A stretch of DNA of 64,000 nucleotides, taken from the NCBI GenBank assembly GCA_016716335.1, contig JADJWN010000015.1:1-64000 (forward strand), in the 5' to 3' direction. Position 1 is the first letter of the stretch. Each line of letters begins with the position of its first letter. The position numbers and the translations under genes were made by a program. Shown here piece by piece: positions 54,736-64,000 of the stretch. The notes under the pieces were generated by a model. That model saw only the letters and a list, made by a program, of their open reading frames with translations. It did no database searches and had not been told where the DNA came from. This DNA is from Saprospiraceae bacterium (GTDB taxonomy: Bacteria > Bacteroidota > Bacteroidia > Chitinophagales > Saprospiraceae).

Positions 54736-56384
54736 TCATATCTTGATAAATCGGCCATAACAGGATTGGTCGCCATTCAGAATATTGATAAGGTAAAGCC
54801 CGGGCTGAAGATTTTCGACAGGGAGTGTAAAACTGTTTTCTGATGGATTTTTCAGTGAAAAACGGAATATCTGACTGCCGGAAGTATTGCGCAAAATTAT
54901 CTTACTGTCCATTTGGGGTGTATAATTCAGCCGGATTTGCAATTCATCCTGACCGGATGGGGCGAAATCATGATTTAAGTGCGGGACTCAGCTTCCTCTG
55001 TTTGTACCGTGATATACGGATCAAACTGTATAGCCAGCCATCTTAGCCGGTCTTTAAGCCAGTTTTTCAACCACAGGATTTCATTGGTATAAGTGCCTCC
55101 GATATATGCATTGGGCCACACATATTCATTGAGTACCGGCCATCGCTGAAAATTTCTTTCCTGTGCGCCGGCCAAAAGTTGAGAAAGCGAATCTACCACA
55201 AACTAAATGCGTGAATCTGAAAGCTGATTTTGTCTGAGTTGCTGCCATCGCTTCTTGAGGTCGGATTTGAGATGAATATCCTTCATAAACTTTCCCCACC
55301 AGAAATGAATGACCCAATAATCAAAACTGCATACCTGATTGAAATCATTGATGACCAACCCTTCGGGATTCCAGTTGGTGCAATAATTGACATTGCCAAA
55401 TCCGAGATCATAATCCCACACCGGCCCGAATCTGAGTTTGCCTCCCCGGCTATCCCTGTCCTTGTACATAAAGGTACTCAGGCGGTAAGCATCGGGGTTT
55501 TTGGATATTTCATTCATAATGATGTAGTCCACCAGGCTTTCTGTATCCACATGCCTGCGGTATCCGGTGACGGGATTGTTATATACCGGTGAGGCAATGC
55601 TTTCCTCCACAGTACGGATAAATTGCTGTATATAGGTCTTCTGGGCAGCAGTGATGGTCTTTGGATCAGGGTAATGGTATTGAAAGTAAGTGGTCTGATC
55701 TCTGCCGGGAATAGGCTTGAAGGCCGAGGTCCATCCGTCATTGTTGGAACCCGAAGTTTTATCTATTTTCAGTATATATCCGCCTGTCAGTCTGTCTCCG
55801 GAATTGTCGGTATTGCTTATCTCTGCTACTGCCACCCGGTTTTTATCCCGTTTGATCTTTTCCATCAGCACATATACTCCCCGGTAATCTCCATTGATGA
55901 TCAGCTCACAATATCTGCCACGTGGGGCATAATCCATGATACCCGAGGCAAGGGTATAGCAGAGCATGTTGCGGGTCAGGGTTTTGTCGTTGTAGGGTCC
56001 GTGGAGTATCCAGTCATTTTCTGCAGGCATACCCAGCAGAGCAACATTATTGTTGGAACCATCCGCCTTACGGGTCTCAAATCCATATCCCTTCTTGGGA
56101 AACATCTGAGATGATGAACCCCGGATTTCTATACCAATCAGACCATCGTATCCATTGAATGCGTCTGTAGGCCTGTTTTGTCCATTGGCATTATGAATAA
56201 TGCCGAGCCGGGCGGTGATTTTCGGTTCGTCGAGGATCTGCTGCCCGTTGGTATTGATGACAAGGATAGGAAGATTGCTGGTAAAATTGAGCTGACCGGA
56301 CAGCACCAATCCTTGAAATAAAGTGAAAGCAAAAATAAGGACACTCAGCAATCTGCCCGGATATAAGAAAAAGAAACCTTTCAT
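54736..56384 (-). CDS. CotH-kinase-like secreted protein with T9SS-like tail (stop codon and frameshift)
   Basis: About 549 residues after repair. Signal peptide (GRLLSVLIFAFTLFQG) and a CotH domain: IEIRGSSSQMFPKKGYGFETR, LHGPYNDKTLTRNMLCY, GDYRGVYVLMEKIKRD and FGPVWDYDLGFGN. CotH proteins are atypical kinases of spore-coat or surface proteins. An in-frame TAG at 55203-55205 interrupts the gene. A one-base loss near 54968 then separates the tail (NHDFAPSGQDELQIRLNY.. ending YGRFIKI), which resembles a T9SS sorting domain. ATG 56384 overlaps the upstream gene stop by 4 bp. Confidence 0.82.
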
Positions 56385-57214
56385 TGAAAAACAGTTTTAA
56401 TAAATACAGGATGGTGGTCTGATGCAAATCTTCCGGCCCAGGTTTGTGAAATAGTAGCGTAAGACCGGACTGCAAATGCCGGATTGACCAATATATAATC
56501 TATGCGCATACCGTCGAATTCAGCGTTTTTAAATCCATTGAAAGTGCTTTCAGGACCGAAAGGCTTATCTCTGCTGATTTTTCTGCTGTCTGTCAGCAGG
56601 GCAGTAAGTATGCTGTAAGGCTCGTCATCCGGAGTGGTATTGAGATCACCGGTCAGAATAACAGGATGGTTGCCTGCTGTCTCTTTGATTTTTTTTACCA
56701 AAAGCCGGGCACTTTCTTTTCTTGCCACCTTTCCGATATGATCAAAATGGGTATTGAACACAAAAAATGTTTTGCCGGTGCGCTTGTCTTTCAGCTTCAA
56801 CCATGTGACTATACGGTTGAGGGCTGCATCCCAGGATCTGGAGGGTTTATCCGGTGTCTCACTGAGCCAGAATGTATTGCCTGCCAGATAATCAAACCTC
56901 TCTTTTCTGAAAAATACGGGAGAAAACTCACCACCGTATTTTCCGTCATCCCTACCCTTACCCGCATAAGTGTATTCGGGTAGTAATTTTTCAAGATCCT
57001 GTATCTGATGGTACAAAGCCTCCTGCATACCGCAGATATCCGCTTCAAAATATTGTATGATTCCTGCCAGATTTTCTTTGCGGTACTTCCACTGATCCGG
57101 ACCGTCATCCGGAGTATCCAGACGGATATTGTAAGTCATCACATGCAGGGGCTGGCCGGACACAAACATTCCGATAAAAATTAAGCCACAGACCCCAATC
57201 CACTTTATGACCAT
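56381..57214 (-). CDS. Secreted endonuclease/exonuclease/phosphatase-family protein
   Basis: 277 residues with a short signal peptide. EEP-fold motifs: MTYNIRLDTPDDG (Asn), CGMQEA (metal-binding Glu), TWLKLKDKRTGKTFFVFNTHFDHIG, LTGDLNTTPDDEPY and final ASDHHPVFIK (catalytic Asp-His). Members cleave phosphodiesters in DNA, RNA, lipids or inositol phosphates. It is upstream of the CotH gene in one unit. Confidence 0.92.
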   Translation of the reverse strand: MVIKWIGVCGLIFIGMFVSGQPLHVMTYNIRLDTPDDGPDQWKYRKENLAGIIQYFEADICGMQEALYHQIQDLEKLLPEYTYAGKGRDDGKYGGEFSPVFFRKERFDYLAGNTFWLSETPDKPSRSWDAALNRIVTWLKLKDKRTGKTFFVFNTHFDHIGKVARKESARLLVKKIKETAGNHPVILTGDLNTTPDDEPYSILTALLTDSRKISRDKPFGPESTFNGFKNAEFDGMRIDYILVNPAFAVRSYATISQTWAGRFASDHHPVFIKTVFQ

Positions 57215-57332
57215 ATTGATATCCCGATTGTAACAGATGCCAAAGTACGTAAAATTGCTGAAAAGGGTTGAAAAAAGCCTTTAAATGTCCTGCAGAATAC
57301 AGGAATCGTTCAAGACACAGAGCTCTTCTGGA

Positions 57333-58190
57333 TCAGAAAGACCCGAATTTACCTGCTGTATAATCTGCATAAGCCTCGTAAATCTCCTGCATGGTATTCA
57401 TCACAAAAGGGCCTCTGGCCACGATGGGTTCGTTGAATGGTCTGGCATGTCCATACAGGATTATACCCTCTGAACAGGCCTCGATTTCTATTTGACTGTG
57501 GTCATGGCCAAACTCTACAAGCTGATTCTTGCTTACAGACATTTGATTGATTTTAAAACTTCCTCTGATCACGTACATTAGTATGTTCTCGACCGGAGGT
57601 ACCAGATCCTTGAATGCCGCACCGGCATCAAAGTACAGCATAGACAGAAATATATCCTTCCTGTACGGGAAAGTGGGTGCATACTCATAATACTGCCCCG
57701 AAATCAAGTCCATCTGTACTCCCGGAAATACGGTAAAAGTGTGGATATCATCGGCCTGCTTGCCGATGTAAAACGGTGCAGTCATTTTTAGTGCAGACGG
57801 CAGATTGAGCCACAATTGCAGGATTTCCAGATCGCCACCATTTTGCTTGAATTGTTCAGAAGACACTTCCGCATGCACCAGACCACTGCCTGCAGTCATC
57901 CATTGAACACCCCCGGCAGTAATGACACTTTCATTGCCGTCTGAGTCCTTATGCATGATATCTCCATCTATGATGAAAGTAACGGTCTCCATCCCTCTGT
58001 GCGGATGCGGACCAAAGGGCAACCCACTATTGAATGGCGCATAATGCTGCGGACCATGATGATTCAAAAAAATAAAAGGATCTGTGATATCAGGCCTTTG
58101 AAGGGGCAGGGCATTCCAGGTAAGCAGATCATCTATCGGAGCAAACCCTGCATCGTGAATACCAAGGATATTTCTCATAGGTTGTAACAT
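57333..58190 (-). CDS. Pirin-family cupin protein
   Basis: 285 residues. Metal-binding cupin motifs FGPHPHRGMETVTF and SGLVHAE supply the three His and one Glu of pirin. Bacterial pirins act as quercetin dioxygenases or redox-related regulators. Single gene, separated by 118 bp from the endonuclease gene. Confidence 0.93.
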   Translation of the reverse strand: MLQPMRNILGIHDAGFAPIDDLLTWNALPLQRPDITDPFIFLNHHGPQHYAPFNSGLPFGPHPHRGMETVTFIIDGDIMHKDSDGNESVITAGGVQWMTAGSGLVHAEVSSEQFKQNGGDLEILQLWLNLPSALKMTAPFYIGKQADDIHTFTVFPGVQMDLISGQYYEYAPTFPYRKDIFLSMLYFDAGAAFKDLVPPVENILMYVIRGSFKINQMSVSKNQLVEFGHDHSQIEIEACSEGIILYGHARPFNEPIVARGPFVMNTMQEIYEAYADYTAGKFGSF

Positions 58191-58302
58191 ATGAATGAAT
58201 CATTATAAATTTGTTACAACAAATAATGTTCAGAAATTTTGAAAAATACCTGTTAACAATTCAAAAAAATCAGTAATTCCAGGCAGCTGAAAGAGTTCCG
58301 GC

Positions 58303-58902
58303 CTAAAAATGAAATCCTACAGAGAGGGTAAAAATGTCAAAAGTGGAATCAGGTTTTTTATAAAATGCATTGATGATGCCATATTGATATTCCAGATCGA
58401 TATCGAAACTCCCGAGGGTTAGACCCAGACCGGTAGTTGCTCCCAGAAAACTGTCATTCAGTTGTTCGTATCCTTCCTTACCCAGGCCATTTTTAGGTGC
58501 TTCGGCAGGGAAGTTGAAAGAGGCCAGAAGTTTGGATCTGAGGCTGCTTCTGTCAGATAAATGCAGGAGATTGAATCCCATGCCCAGGCGGAGCATGAGT
58601 AGCTGCCAGTCATTATTTTTGAAAAAATCGGGAGATTTTGAAGCTGTCAGGTTACTGAAATGATATTGCCCCCCTACCAGAAAATACAGGTCCCCCTCCA
58701 GCAATCGGGCATCCGCACCCACCATCCAACCATAATGTCCTCTCCCTCCGGGTGTCACATTGGTATCTTTGCAATAGGCGGCTGAAAGACCGGTTTGCAA
58801 TACAAGACCGGGGTTCTGAGCGTAGGACGGTGAGAGTAAGGCCACACACAATATAAAAACTGCCACTGATCTGTATAATATCATATCATTCATGTTAAAC
58901 AT
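58303..58902 (-). CDS. Small outer-membrane beta-barrel protein
   Basis: About 199 residues. Signal peptide (VAVFILCVALLSPSYAQ) and amphipathic strands such as GWMVGADARLLEG and LDIDLEYQYG, with a terminal strand ending SVGFHF (C-terminal Phe). Alternative starts at 58893 and 58884 would shorten the leader. It fits the PorT/porin-like eight-strand barrels. Function unknown. Confidence 0.75.
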   Translation of the reverse strand: MFNMNDMILYRSVAVFILCVALLSPSYAQNPGLVLQTGLSAAYCKDTNVTPGGRGHYGWMVGADARLLEGDLYFLVGGQYHFSNLTASKSPDFFKNNDWQLLMLRLGMGFNLLHLSDRSSLRSKLLASFNFPAEAPKNGLGKEGYEQLNDSFLGATTGLGLTLGSFDIDLEYQYGIINAFYKKPDSTFDIFTLSVGFHF

Positions 58903-59232
58903 CCGCTAAGGTAGAAACAAATATCATGCCCTGATCGAAAAACTGTAAATTTAATCAAGTATTCAAATTGCTTTAAGTGATCTGTTTTCTCCGATACTCA
59001 GGATGGAAATCAGATTCATGAAATTAATTTTCCTAATACAGTTAGCAGTTGTTCACAAAAATGCAATCCGGTCAATTATTAAATTTTGATTAGTTAACAA
59101 ACAAATACGGACATTCATCAGTTAGTCAGCATTATTTTTGTTGACGTAAAAGCAGCTGAGATAATTGTTTTGGCAACCAAAATCCCGGTAACAAGTTCCA
59201 AAAAGACATTCATCTCTAAAAATTTCACAAAA
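58903..59232. other. Divergent intergenic region
   Basis: 330 bp, AT-rich, without a supported gene. TATTTTTG at 59133-59140 resembles a -7 element for the plus-strand gene; no good -33 partner is seen. Confidence 0.45.
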
Positions 59233-59892
59233 ATGAAAATGAGCAGAATTTCAATGCAATGCATGATTTTATTTTTATGCACTTTTTGTGCAGCAGAGGT
59301 TTATGGAAATTACAACCATTACACAACGGTTAAAAATGATGGCCCGAAAGTAGCACAGATGACCGGCAGTCCGGAAAATTCAACCTTTGGCATTTATGTA
59401 AAAAGCACTTCAGGCAAGGCCATATCCGGCATCAAGGTTTATATCAAAAAAAATGGCCAGGAAATCGTCAGGACTACCGATGCCAATGGATATGTGGATG
59501 GTGGAGATGACCGTACTGTTTCCATTCGATTAGAAAATCCTGTTCAGCTGGTGGGGTATGACGGCGTTACTACGATGGATCTGGTATTGATACAAAGACA
59601 CATACTTTCTCTGTCACAGTTGCCCAATCCCGGTCAGATTATCGCAGGAGATGCCAATAATGACGGCAAGCTCACGGCCGGAGACCTCGTCATCACCCGG
59701 AAGGTAGTATTGGGTATTCTGGATGATTTTCCAAACAACCAGAAAATCAGATTTGTCCATGATAATTTCCCTTTTCCACTCAATCCATTTATGAATATTC
59801 TCGAGTTTGACCAATACAAAGAGGTTTATCCCCTTATTCAAAACGACAGAATCAATATTATCATGGTCGTAACCGGTGATATCAACCGTTGA
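59233..59892 (+). CDS. Secreted protein with a dockerin-like repeat
   Basis: About 219 residues from ATG 59233, which starts a good signal peptide (MKMSRIS..FLCTFCAAEVYG); an earlier ATG-like start at 59170 would put a basic leader before it. Residues about 60-110 resemble a carboxypeptidase-regulatory domain (SGKAISGIKVYIKKNGQEI). Then a dockerin-type pair appears: VTTMDLVLIQRHIL and AGDANNDGKLTAGDLVITRKVVLGI, with Asp/Asn Ca-binding loop positions. No cohesin gene or cellulosome partner is in the window. Confidence 0.75.
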   Translation: MKMSRISMQCMILFLCTFCAAEVYGNYNHYTTVKNDGPKVAQMTGSPENSTFGIYVKSTSGKAISGIKVYIKKNGQEIVRTTDANGYVDGGDDRTVSIRLENPVQLVGYDGVTTMDLVLIQRHILSLSQLPNPGQIIAGDANNDGKLTAGDLVITRKVVLGILDDFPNNQKIRFVHDNFPFPLNPFMNILEFDQYKEVYPLIQNDRINIIMVVTGDINR

Positions 59893-59909
59893 TTCGGTAC
59901 CAATATTTC

Positions 59910-60290
59910 TTATTTTTTATTTTTACTGACATACTCTGCTGTTAAGGTCTCTGCCCTGTATTTCACCATCCTTTCAATAAGGTCATAAGGCATTTCCTGA
60001 GTCAGAGGAAACTGTACAGAGCCTTTACCCTGTTTGTACATAGACAATTCTTTTGCAAAAGCAGTATGTCCTGAAGGGGTGGCATACAAACCGATATGTT
60101 TTTCATATCCCGCAAAATACACTAAGGGCTTACCATACAATTTATAGGCAGGCATGCCATAAGAGATACACTCAGATGCCTGCGGGGCAGCCTCCAGAAT
60201 TATGTTCCGGATATTGTACAGTATTTTCTGCACATCAGGAGGAAAGGTACCGATATAGGTATCCACAGAAAAATTCTGGGTTGGCTTCAT
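59910..60290 (-). CDS. DUF1801-family protein
   Basis: 126 residues. Typical features are YIGTFPPDVQKIL near the start, CISYGMPAYKLYGKPLVYFAGYEKHIGLY in the middle and GKGSVQFPL before a basic C-terminus. This small YdhG-like family has a frataxin-like fold and no settled function. Convergent with the dockerin-like gene. Confidence 0.88.
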   Translation of the reverse strand: MKPTQNFSVDTYIGTFPPDVQKILYNIRNIILEAAPQASECISYGMPAYKLYGKPLVYFAGYEKHIGLYATPSGHTAFAKELSMYKQGKGSVQFPLTQEMPYDLIERMVKYRAETLTAEYVSKNKK

Positions 60291-60645
60291 ATTTGTTTTT
60301 CCATTACTGCTGAGTTATGAGCTGAAAAAATAATTAAATTTCAGAAATATAGTATAATGCATGCTGAATACATTATGTGAAGCCGGACCGATTGGATTCC
60401 CAGCCATAAAACTCAGATAATTCTGATTGAAAATAATTTTAAAATTGAAGCAAAATCCAATTTTCACCAAAGACAATATAGTCTGAAAAAACCACATATT
60501 GCCGGATTTAAAACTGATCAACGGTTTAATACCCGGCAAATACTGTTCATGATGTTTTTCATACATTTTACGGATATAAATTTAATGAAGTTTTCAGACA
60601 GCTCCATCTTTGAGCTATCAAAAATATTCAATTAAACTCTAAGTT
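60291..60645. other. Intergenic region
   Basis: 355 bp, AT-rich. A minus-strand open frame of 83 codons (60315-60566) has atypical composition and no recognisable start context, so I do not call it. No other structure seen. Confidence 0.5.
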
Positions 60646-61026
60646 ATGTCCAATATTAAAACCAAAATTGATGAATGGGAGATCCGGGATCTGGAAGACA
60701 ACGGGGTAATCCGCATTCTTGTAGAACACAATACTGAAATGGGTAACCGTGGAGTACCCGGCATACAGATATGGTACACTACAGCCGGTGGAACATCCAT
60801 TGTAAATTTCGAACCTGTACATGTGGAGCGATGGGCATATCAGGCCCAAAAGGCGGGAGAAAGCGATTATCTGCTGACTGACCATTCATGGATGTATCAC
60901 GAGGATATATATGTCAAAAACAGTCTGGTATTGGGAGAAAAATTGATGGCCAGAGTATCCGTAAAAGTAAGAAGTAAAAAGGAGCCGGTTGTGAAGGAAT
61001 ATGAATTACCGTTTACCGTGGAATAA
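60646..61026 (+). CDS. Uncharacterised 126-residue protein
   Basis: Soluble, no signal peptide. Sequence features are IDEWEIRDLEDNGVIRIL, a Trp/Tyr-rich middle and a C-terminal ELPFTVE. Beta-rich by eye. I do not recognise a family. It ends 12 bp before the next gene and is probably co-transcribed with it. Confidence 0.7.
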   Translation: MSNIKTKIDEWEIRDLEDNGVIRILVEHNTEMGNRGVPGIQIWYTTAGGTSIVNFEPVHVERWAYQAQKAGESDYLLTDHSWMYHEDIYVKNSLVLGEKLMARVSVKVRSKKEPVVKEYELPFTVE

Positions 61027-61038
61027 TTTTCAATACAA

Positions 61039-62094
61039 ATGACAGGGATCGGAAACTTGTTGATTGGAATTTCAGGACTGCTGTTCATGATTGCCCTGCA
61101 TCTGCTTTATGGAAACCATACCAAAAGCGGAGATGCAGGCGTGGGTTATGCATGGTCCCTTTTACTCACATTGTCAGGGCAGGTGATCTGTCTTACCATT
61201 GTTGCTTTGATTACAGCCAAAAAAGGAGGGTTCTCCTGGATAGTCGGTGCCGGCTCTGGCAGGACTCTGTTTATCATTGCCGGCTTTCTGCTTGCCATAT
61301 GGGGCATAGCTTTTTTTTCCATGGGAGAAGGTACCGGACACCTACCTGTATTCATCCGGTCTTTACTCAAAATATTGCCTCCTGTACTTTATCTGTCTGT
61401 ACTTGCCGCCTCAGTGCTGTTGCTGAATATACCACTCAGGCAATCTTTACCCGATTGGGTCTGGCGACTGCCGGTTTATTTTCCGGTCATAGTGGGGCTG
61501 TTGGCATTTATGATAGTATTCACAAAGAAAATGCAGAGAGATGCTGAAAATTTCAAATCTTATCAATCCGGCAAAGCTCAACAGTTTCAGTCAGAACTGG
61601 ACCAGATAGATGCTACGGATCTGGAGCGAGATATGGTTTTTTTGTTGAGCTATACAGACAAAAATCAATCATCGGTATTGAGAAAAAGAGCCCTGCAAAG
61701 AATTCATACCAGAGAGGACTGGCAGGAGGAACTTGTCCGCAGATTGCAAAACGACTGGGCTCCCGAGGTCTTTACTTTTCTGGCATCCAAGGACGTACCC
61801 GACGAAGGTATGTTTGCAGAAGCGTTGAAAGTGGGAATATTGATACAGGCCCGACTTATACGGGAATCCATCCGCAATTGCAATAGCGCATATGATCTTT
61901 ATCCCGGCAGATTTAGTTGGGAAGTGGAGAGGGTACTCAGCACGCTGGACAGGTTTAAGGATACAGGCATAAATTATACTTCTCAAGTAAACGAACTCAG
62001 AAAGTCCCTTGATGAGCCTGTACATTTCAATAAGCCGGAACTGAAAGCCAAAATACTCCTGGACCGGTGGCTTAAAAAACACCATACTTTGTAA
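61039..62094 (+). CDS. Uncharacterised membrane protein with a helical cytoplasmic tail
   Basis: 351 residues. Five or so hydrophobic segments occupy residues 1-165 (GNLLIGISGLLFMIALHLL, LLLTLSGQVICLTIVALI, and others). The second half is soluble and helix-rich (YQSGKAQQFQSELDQID, RKRALQRIHTREDWQEELVRRL), resembling HEAT/ARM-like helical packing. No family recognised. It follows the 126-residue gene closely and converges with the GH13 gene. Confidence 0.75.
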   Translation: MTGIGNLLIGISGLLFMIALHLLYGNHTKSGDAGVGYAWSLLLTLSGQVICLTIVALITAKKGGFSWIVGAGSGRTLFIIAGFLLAIWGIAFFSMGEGTGHLPVFIRSLLKILPPVLYLSVLAASVLLLNIPLRQSLPDWVWRLPVYFPVIVGLLAFMIVFTKKMQRDAENFKSYQSGKAQQFQSELDQIDATDLERDMVFLLSYTDKNQSSVLRKRALQRIHTREDWQEELVRRLQNDWAPEVFTFLASKDVPDEGMFAEALKVGILIQARLIRESIRNCNSAYDLYPGRFSWEVERVLSTLDRFKDTGINYTSQVNELRKSLDEPVHFNKPELKAKILLDRWLKKHHTL

Positions 62095-62113
62095 ATAAAC
62101 ATCTGTTTTTTTT

Positions 62114-63484
62114 TTACTTTTTCAGAATATAAAATTCATAAGGCCTCAGGACAAGAGATCCACTCAAAGTGATACCTGACAAGGTTAACGCATTGTTCCA
62201 CGATGTATTATTGAGTGCAGCAGGTATGTTGAATGTCACATTTCTGTTTCTGACATTGACGATGATCAGCAATTCATCATGGTTATGTACTTTTTTGAAG
62301 CAGGCCACATCATTATGGGCATACAGGGTATTCTGGCCTGAACGGGCAACCCGTTCGGCACTGTAAATCTGAAGTATTTTCCTGTAGGTATCAAGCATTG
62401 CGGGATTTTGATTCCAGTTGATCGTGGATTTTTGGAAAAAAGGTACATTATTGAGTACACCCACTTCCTGGCTGCCATAAATCAGAGGTACACCCCCTGT
62501 AAAAATGGTAAGTACCGATGCTGCCAGTGCCCCGTCTATGCCATTGAACAGCCTTACGGGAGTAGCATCCCAGGCAGACTCGTCGTGATTGGTCGTAAAC
62601 CGCAGCCAGTGCTTTCCGGCTGGCGTCTGATTGTATTCGTTTTGATGGGCATTGAAGATTCTGGACACCGGCTGACCATTGAAAACATCTTTGATATTGC
62701 TGTACCAGTTCCAGCTGAAATTGAGGTGAAATCCGGCAGTAAAATGGTCATTTCGTGTGCCTTCAGCCAAAAAGATTAATTTTCTTCCGGGAGCGGCATT
62801 CAGTTTTTTCCAGGCGCTCTGCCAGAAATCATAAGGCACACCATCTGCATAATCACACCGGAATCCGTCCACATTGGCTTCATAAATCCAGTATTCCATT
62901 GCATCAATCATGGCGGCCCGCATTTCCTGATTGCTGAAATTCAGGTCAGCCACATCCTGCCAGTTGGTACCGGGAGGATGAATGATATTTCCGGAGGCAT
63001 CCTGAGTGTACCAGTTTTTATTGGAAATCCAGGAGTGATCCCATGCTGTGTGATTGGCTACCCAATCCATAATGACTGCAATGCCTTTGGCATGTGCTGC
63101 ATCTGTGAGTTTTCTGAGGTCTTGCAGCGAGCCATATTCACTGCTGACAGATTTATAATCTCTAACCGAATAAGGAGAATTGACAGATTTTATTTCCCCT
63201 GTCGGATGTATGGGCATCAGCCAAAGGACATTGGTACCCAACGAAGCAATATGATCCAGCCGGTCTATGACACCCTGCAGATTGCCTCCCGGACTGAAAG
63301 CTCTCAGATTGACCTCATACATCACAATATCCTCTGCTGCCGGTATTTTGTCAAAGGGTGTGCCATATTGTTTGTATTCAGATTCGGTTTGGCTATCCGG
63401 ATTCACATCTCTATCAGTACATGAATTCAGTAGCAGGCATAATATTGCCGATATAAATATCAGCCGGTGTAAGTAGGATGTCAT
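62114..63484 (-). CDS. GH13 alpha-amylase-like lipoprotein
   Basis: 456 residues. Lipobox LLLNSC with Cys22 as acylation site. Conserved GH13 regions: MDWVANHT (region I), GFRCDYADG (nucleophile Asp, region II), FLAEGT (acid/base Glu, region III) and TTNHDES (region IV). It is a retaining alpha-glucosidase or amylase, likely periplasmic or at the outer membrane. No susCD pair is present in the window. Confidence 0.92.
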   Translation of the reverse strand: MTSYLHRLIFISAILCLLLNSCTDRDVNPDSQTESEYKQYGTPFDKIPAAEDIVMYEVNLRAFSPGGNLQGVIDRLDHIASLGTNVLWLMPIHPTGEIKSVNSPYSVRDYKSVSSEYGSLQDLRKLTDAAHAKGIAVIMDWVANHTAWDHSWISNKNWYTQDASGNIIHPPGTNWQDVADLNFSNQEMRAAMIDAMEYWIYEANVDGFRCDYADGVPYDFWQSAWKKLNAAPGRKLIFLAEGTRNDHFTAGFHLNFSWNWYSNIKDVFNGQPVSRIFNAHQNEYNQTPAGKHWLRFTTNHDESAWDATPVRLFNGIDGALAASVLTIFTGGVPLIYGSQEVGVLNNVPFFQKSTINWNQNPAMLDTYRKILQIYSAERVARSGQNTLYAHNDVACFKKVHNHDELLIIVNVRNRNVTFNIPAALNNTSWNNALTLSGITLSGSLVLRPYEFYILKK

Positions 63485-64000
63485 TCAATAACTGATTTGA
63501 TTACACGCCAAATAGGATGGCCATAAAAACTATCATTGCTTAGACTCAGAATACAGCCCGATGTTTAACGTGAAAATAAAAACATGGATCAATGAGTCGG
63601 CTTACCTCGCAGGTAAAAGCATAACACGGAAATCAGGTTTCTTGAGGCTGGCGCTCTGCCACCTACTCTGTCAGGAGAACTATGACCCAATGCTGTGTCC
63701 GACTTTCTTTCCAATAAAAATAATATATGTTAAAATACGACATAAAAACACAAAATCTGAAAACATTACAGCATATTTGTTTGGACATTCATCCCTAGGC
63801 CGAAAAAATAATAGCATACCCACTTAATGGTGGCCGTCGGAAAAGACAGTTTTGTTTTGCCGGTTAGCGTTGAAAAATACATTTTATAAATAGTTTATAT
63901 TTTGGAGATTTATACAGCTCAAAATCGATAATATACAGGAAGGATTGTAAGAATATAATTTTGATTGATCACAGGTGCATTTTGAAAACAAATATTGAAC
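63485..64000. other. Terminal region without a supported gene
   Basis: 516 bp to the window edge. A plus-strand frame at 63561-63827 lacks codon or domain support. The GC-richer stretch 63640-63700 (GGCTGGCGCTCTGCCACC..) stands out from the AT-rich surroundings and may be a remnant of a repeat or mobile element, but I cannot name it. Confidence 0.4.

Noticed and set aside
60315..60566. Minus-strand ORF of 83 codons
   Set aside because: AT-rich intergenic sequence with many Phe/Asn codons from chance; no support beyond being open.
63561..63827. Plus-strand ORF of 88 codons
   Set aside because: No domain, signal or promoter evidence, atypical composition, and it crosses a region of changing GC content.

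Overview
The window looks like a chromosomal segment of a free-living member of the Bacteroidota, most likely close to the Saprospiraceae. Supporting signs are many large secreted proteins with C-terminal type IX secretion (T9SS) sorting domains, a Reg_prop/Y_Y_Y sensor kinase, -7 promoter elements of the TAnnTTTG type, very few Shine-Dalgarno sites, and a Bacteroidota-style 2-oxoglutarate dehydrogenase E1. I see no rRNA, tRNA, CRISPR array or intact transposase gene.

Layout. 1-6314 (minus): a giant surface protein with DUF11 domains, four tandem 690-bp repeats, SdrD-B-like domains and a T9SS tail cut by the window edge. 6482-10517 (minus): short-chain dehydrogenase, DinB protein and SucA. 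10739-15499 (plus, with one minus gene): ribosomal protein S20, Omp85-like barrel, thioredoxin/SPOR-like protein, FabH, and an AT-rich islet with a Clp-fold serine protease plus a 70-residue ORF. 15527-19834 (minus): DinB, glycosyltransferase 39, PAP2 phosphatase, 2Fe-2S ferredoxin and its NADP reductase. 20026-20136: a 36-residue membrane protein behind a CRP/FNR-like palindrome. 20385-28256: two tandem paralogous T9SS proteins of about 1270 residues. 28360-30840: YifB/ComM ATPase and a bestrophin. 30863-42727 (minus): a likely five-gene operon with three secreted tail-collar-like proteins, a LamG-type giant protein and a secreted beta-domain protein. 42900-46802: divergent sensor kinase and LuxR-type regulator. 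46862-47120: MITE-like element. 47692-48582: GHMP kinase. 49193-54707 (plus): M43-like metallopeptidase, YkgJ cysteine-cluster protein, hexapeptide-repeat protein and FAD/Fe-S dehydrogenase, with start/stop overlaps. 54736-58902 (minus): CotH protein, endonuclease-family protein, pirin and a small outer-membrane barrel. 59233-63484: dockerin-like secreted protein, DUF1801 protein, two unknown proteins and a GH13 lipoprotein.

The most interesting inference is regulatory. The exact 16-bp palindrome TCACATCAAAATGTGA occurs twice, once before the LuxR-type regulator (46116-46131) and once before the collar/LamG operon (42865-42880). In both places it is followed directly by TTG, then 20 nt, then a TAnnTTTG element. 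This ties the two-component system to the surface-protein operon as one candidate regulon.

Caveat. At least 17 genes or gene segments are interrupted by single-base indels, often at short homopolymers, and two genes by in-frame stops. This pattern fits uncorrected long-read assembly errors better than mass pseudogene formation. I therefore join the fragments into single genes and list each break. All family names come from motif reading by eye, not from database searches.
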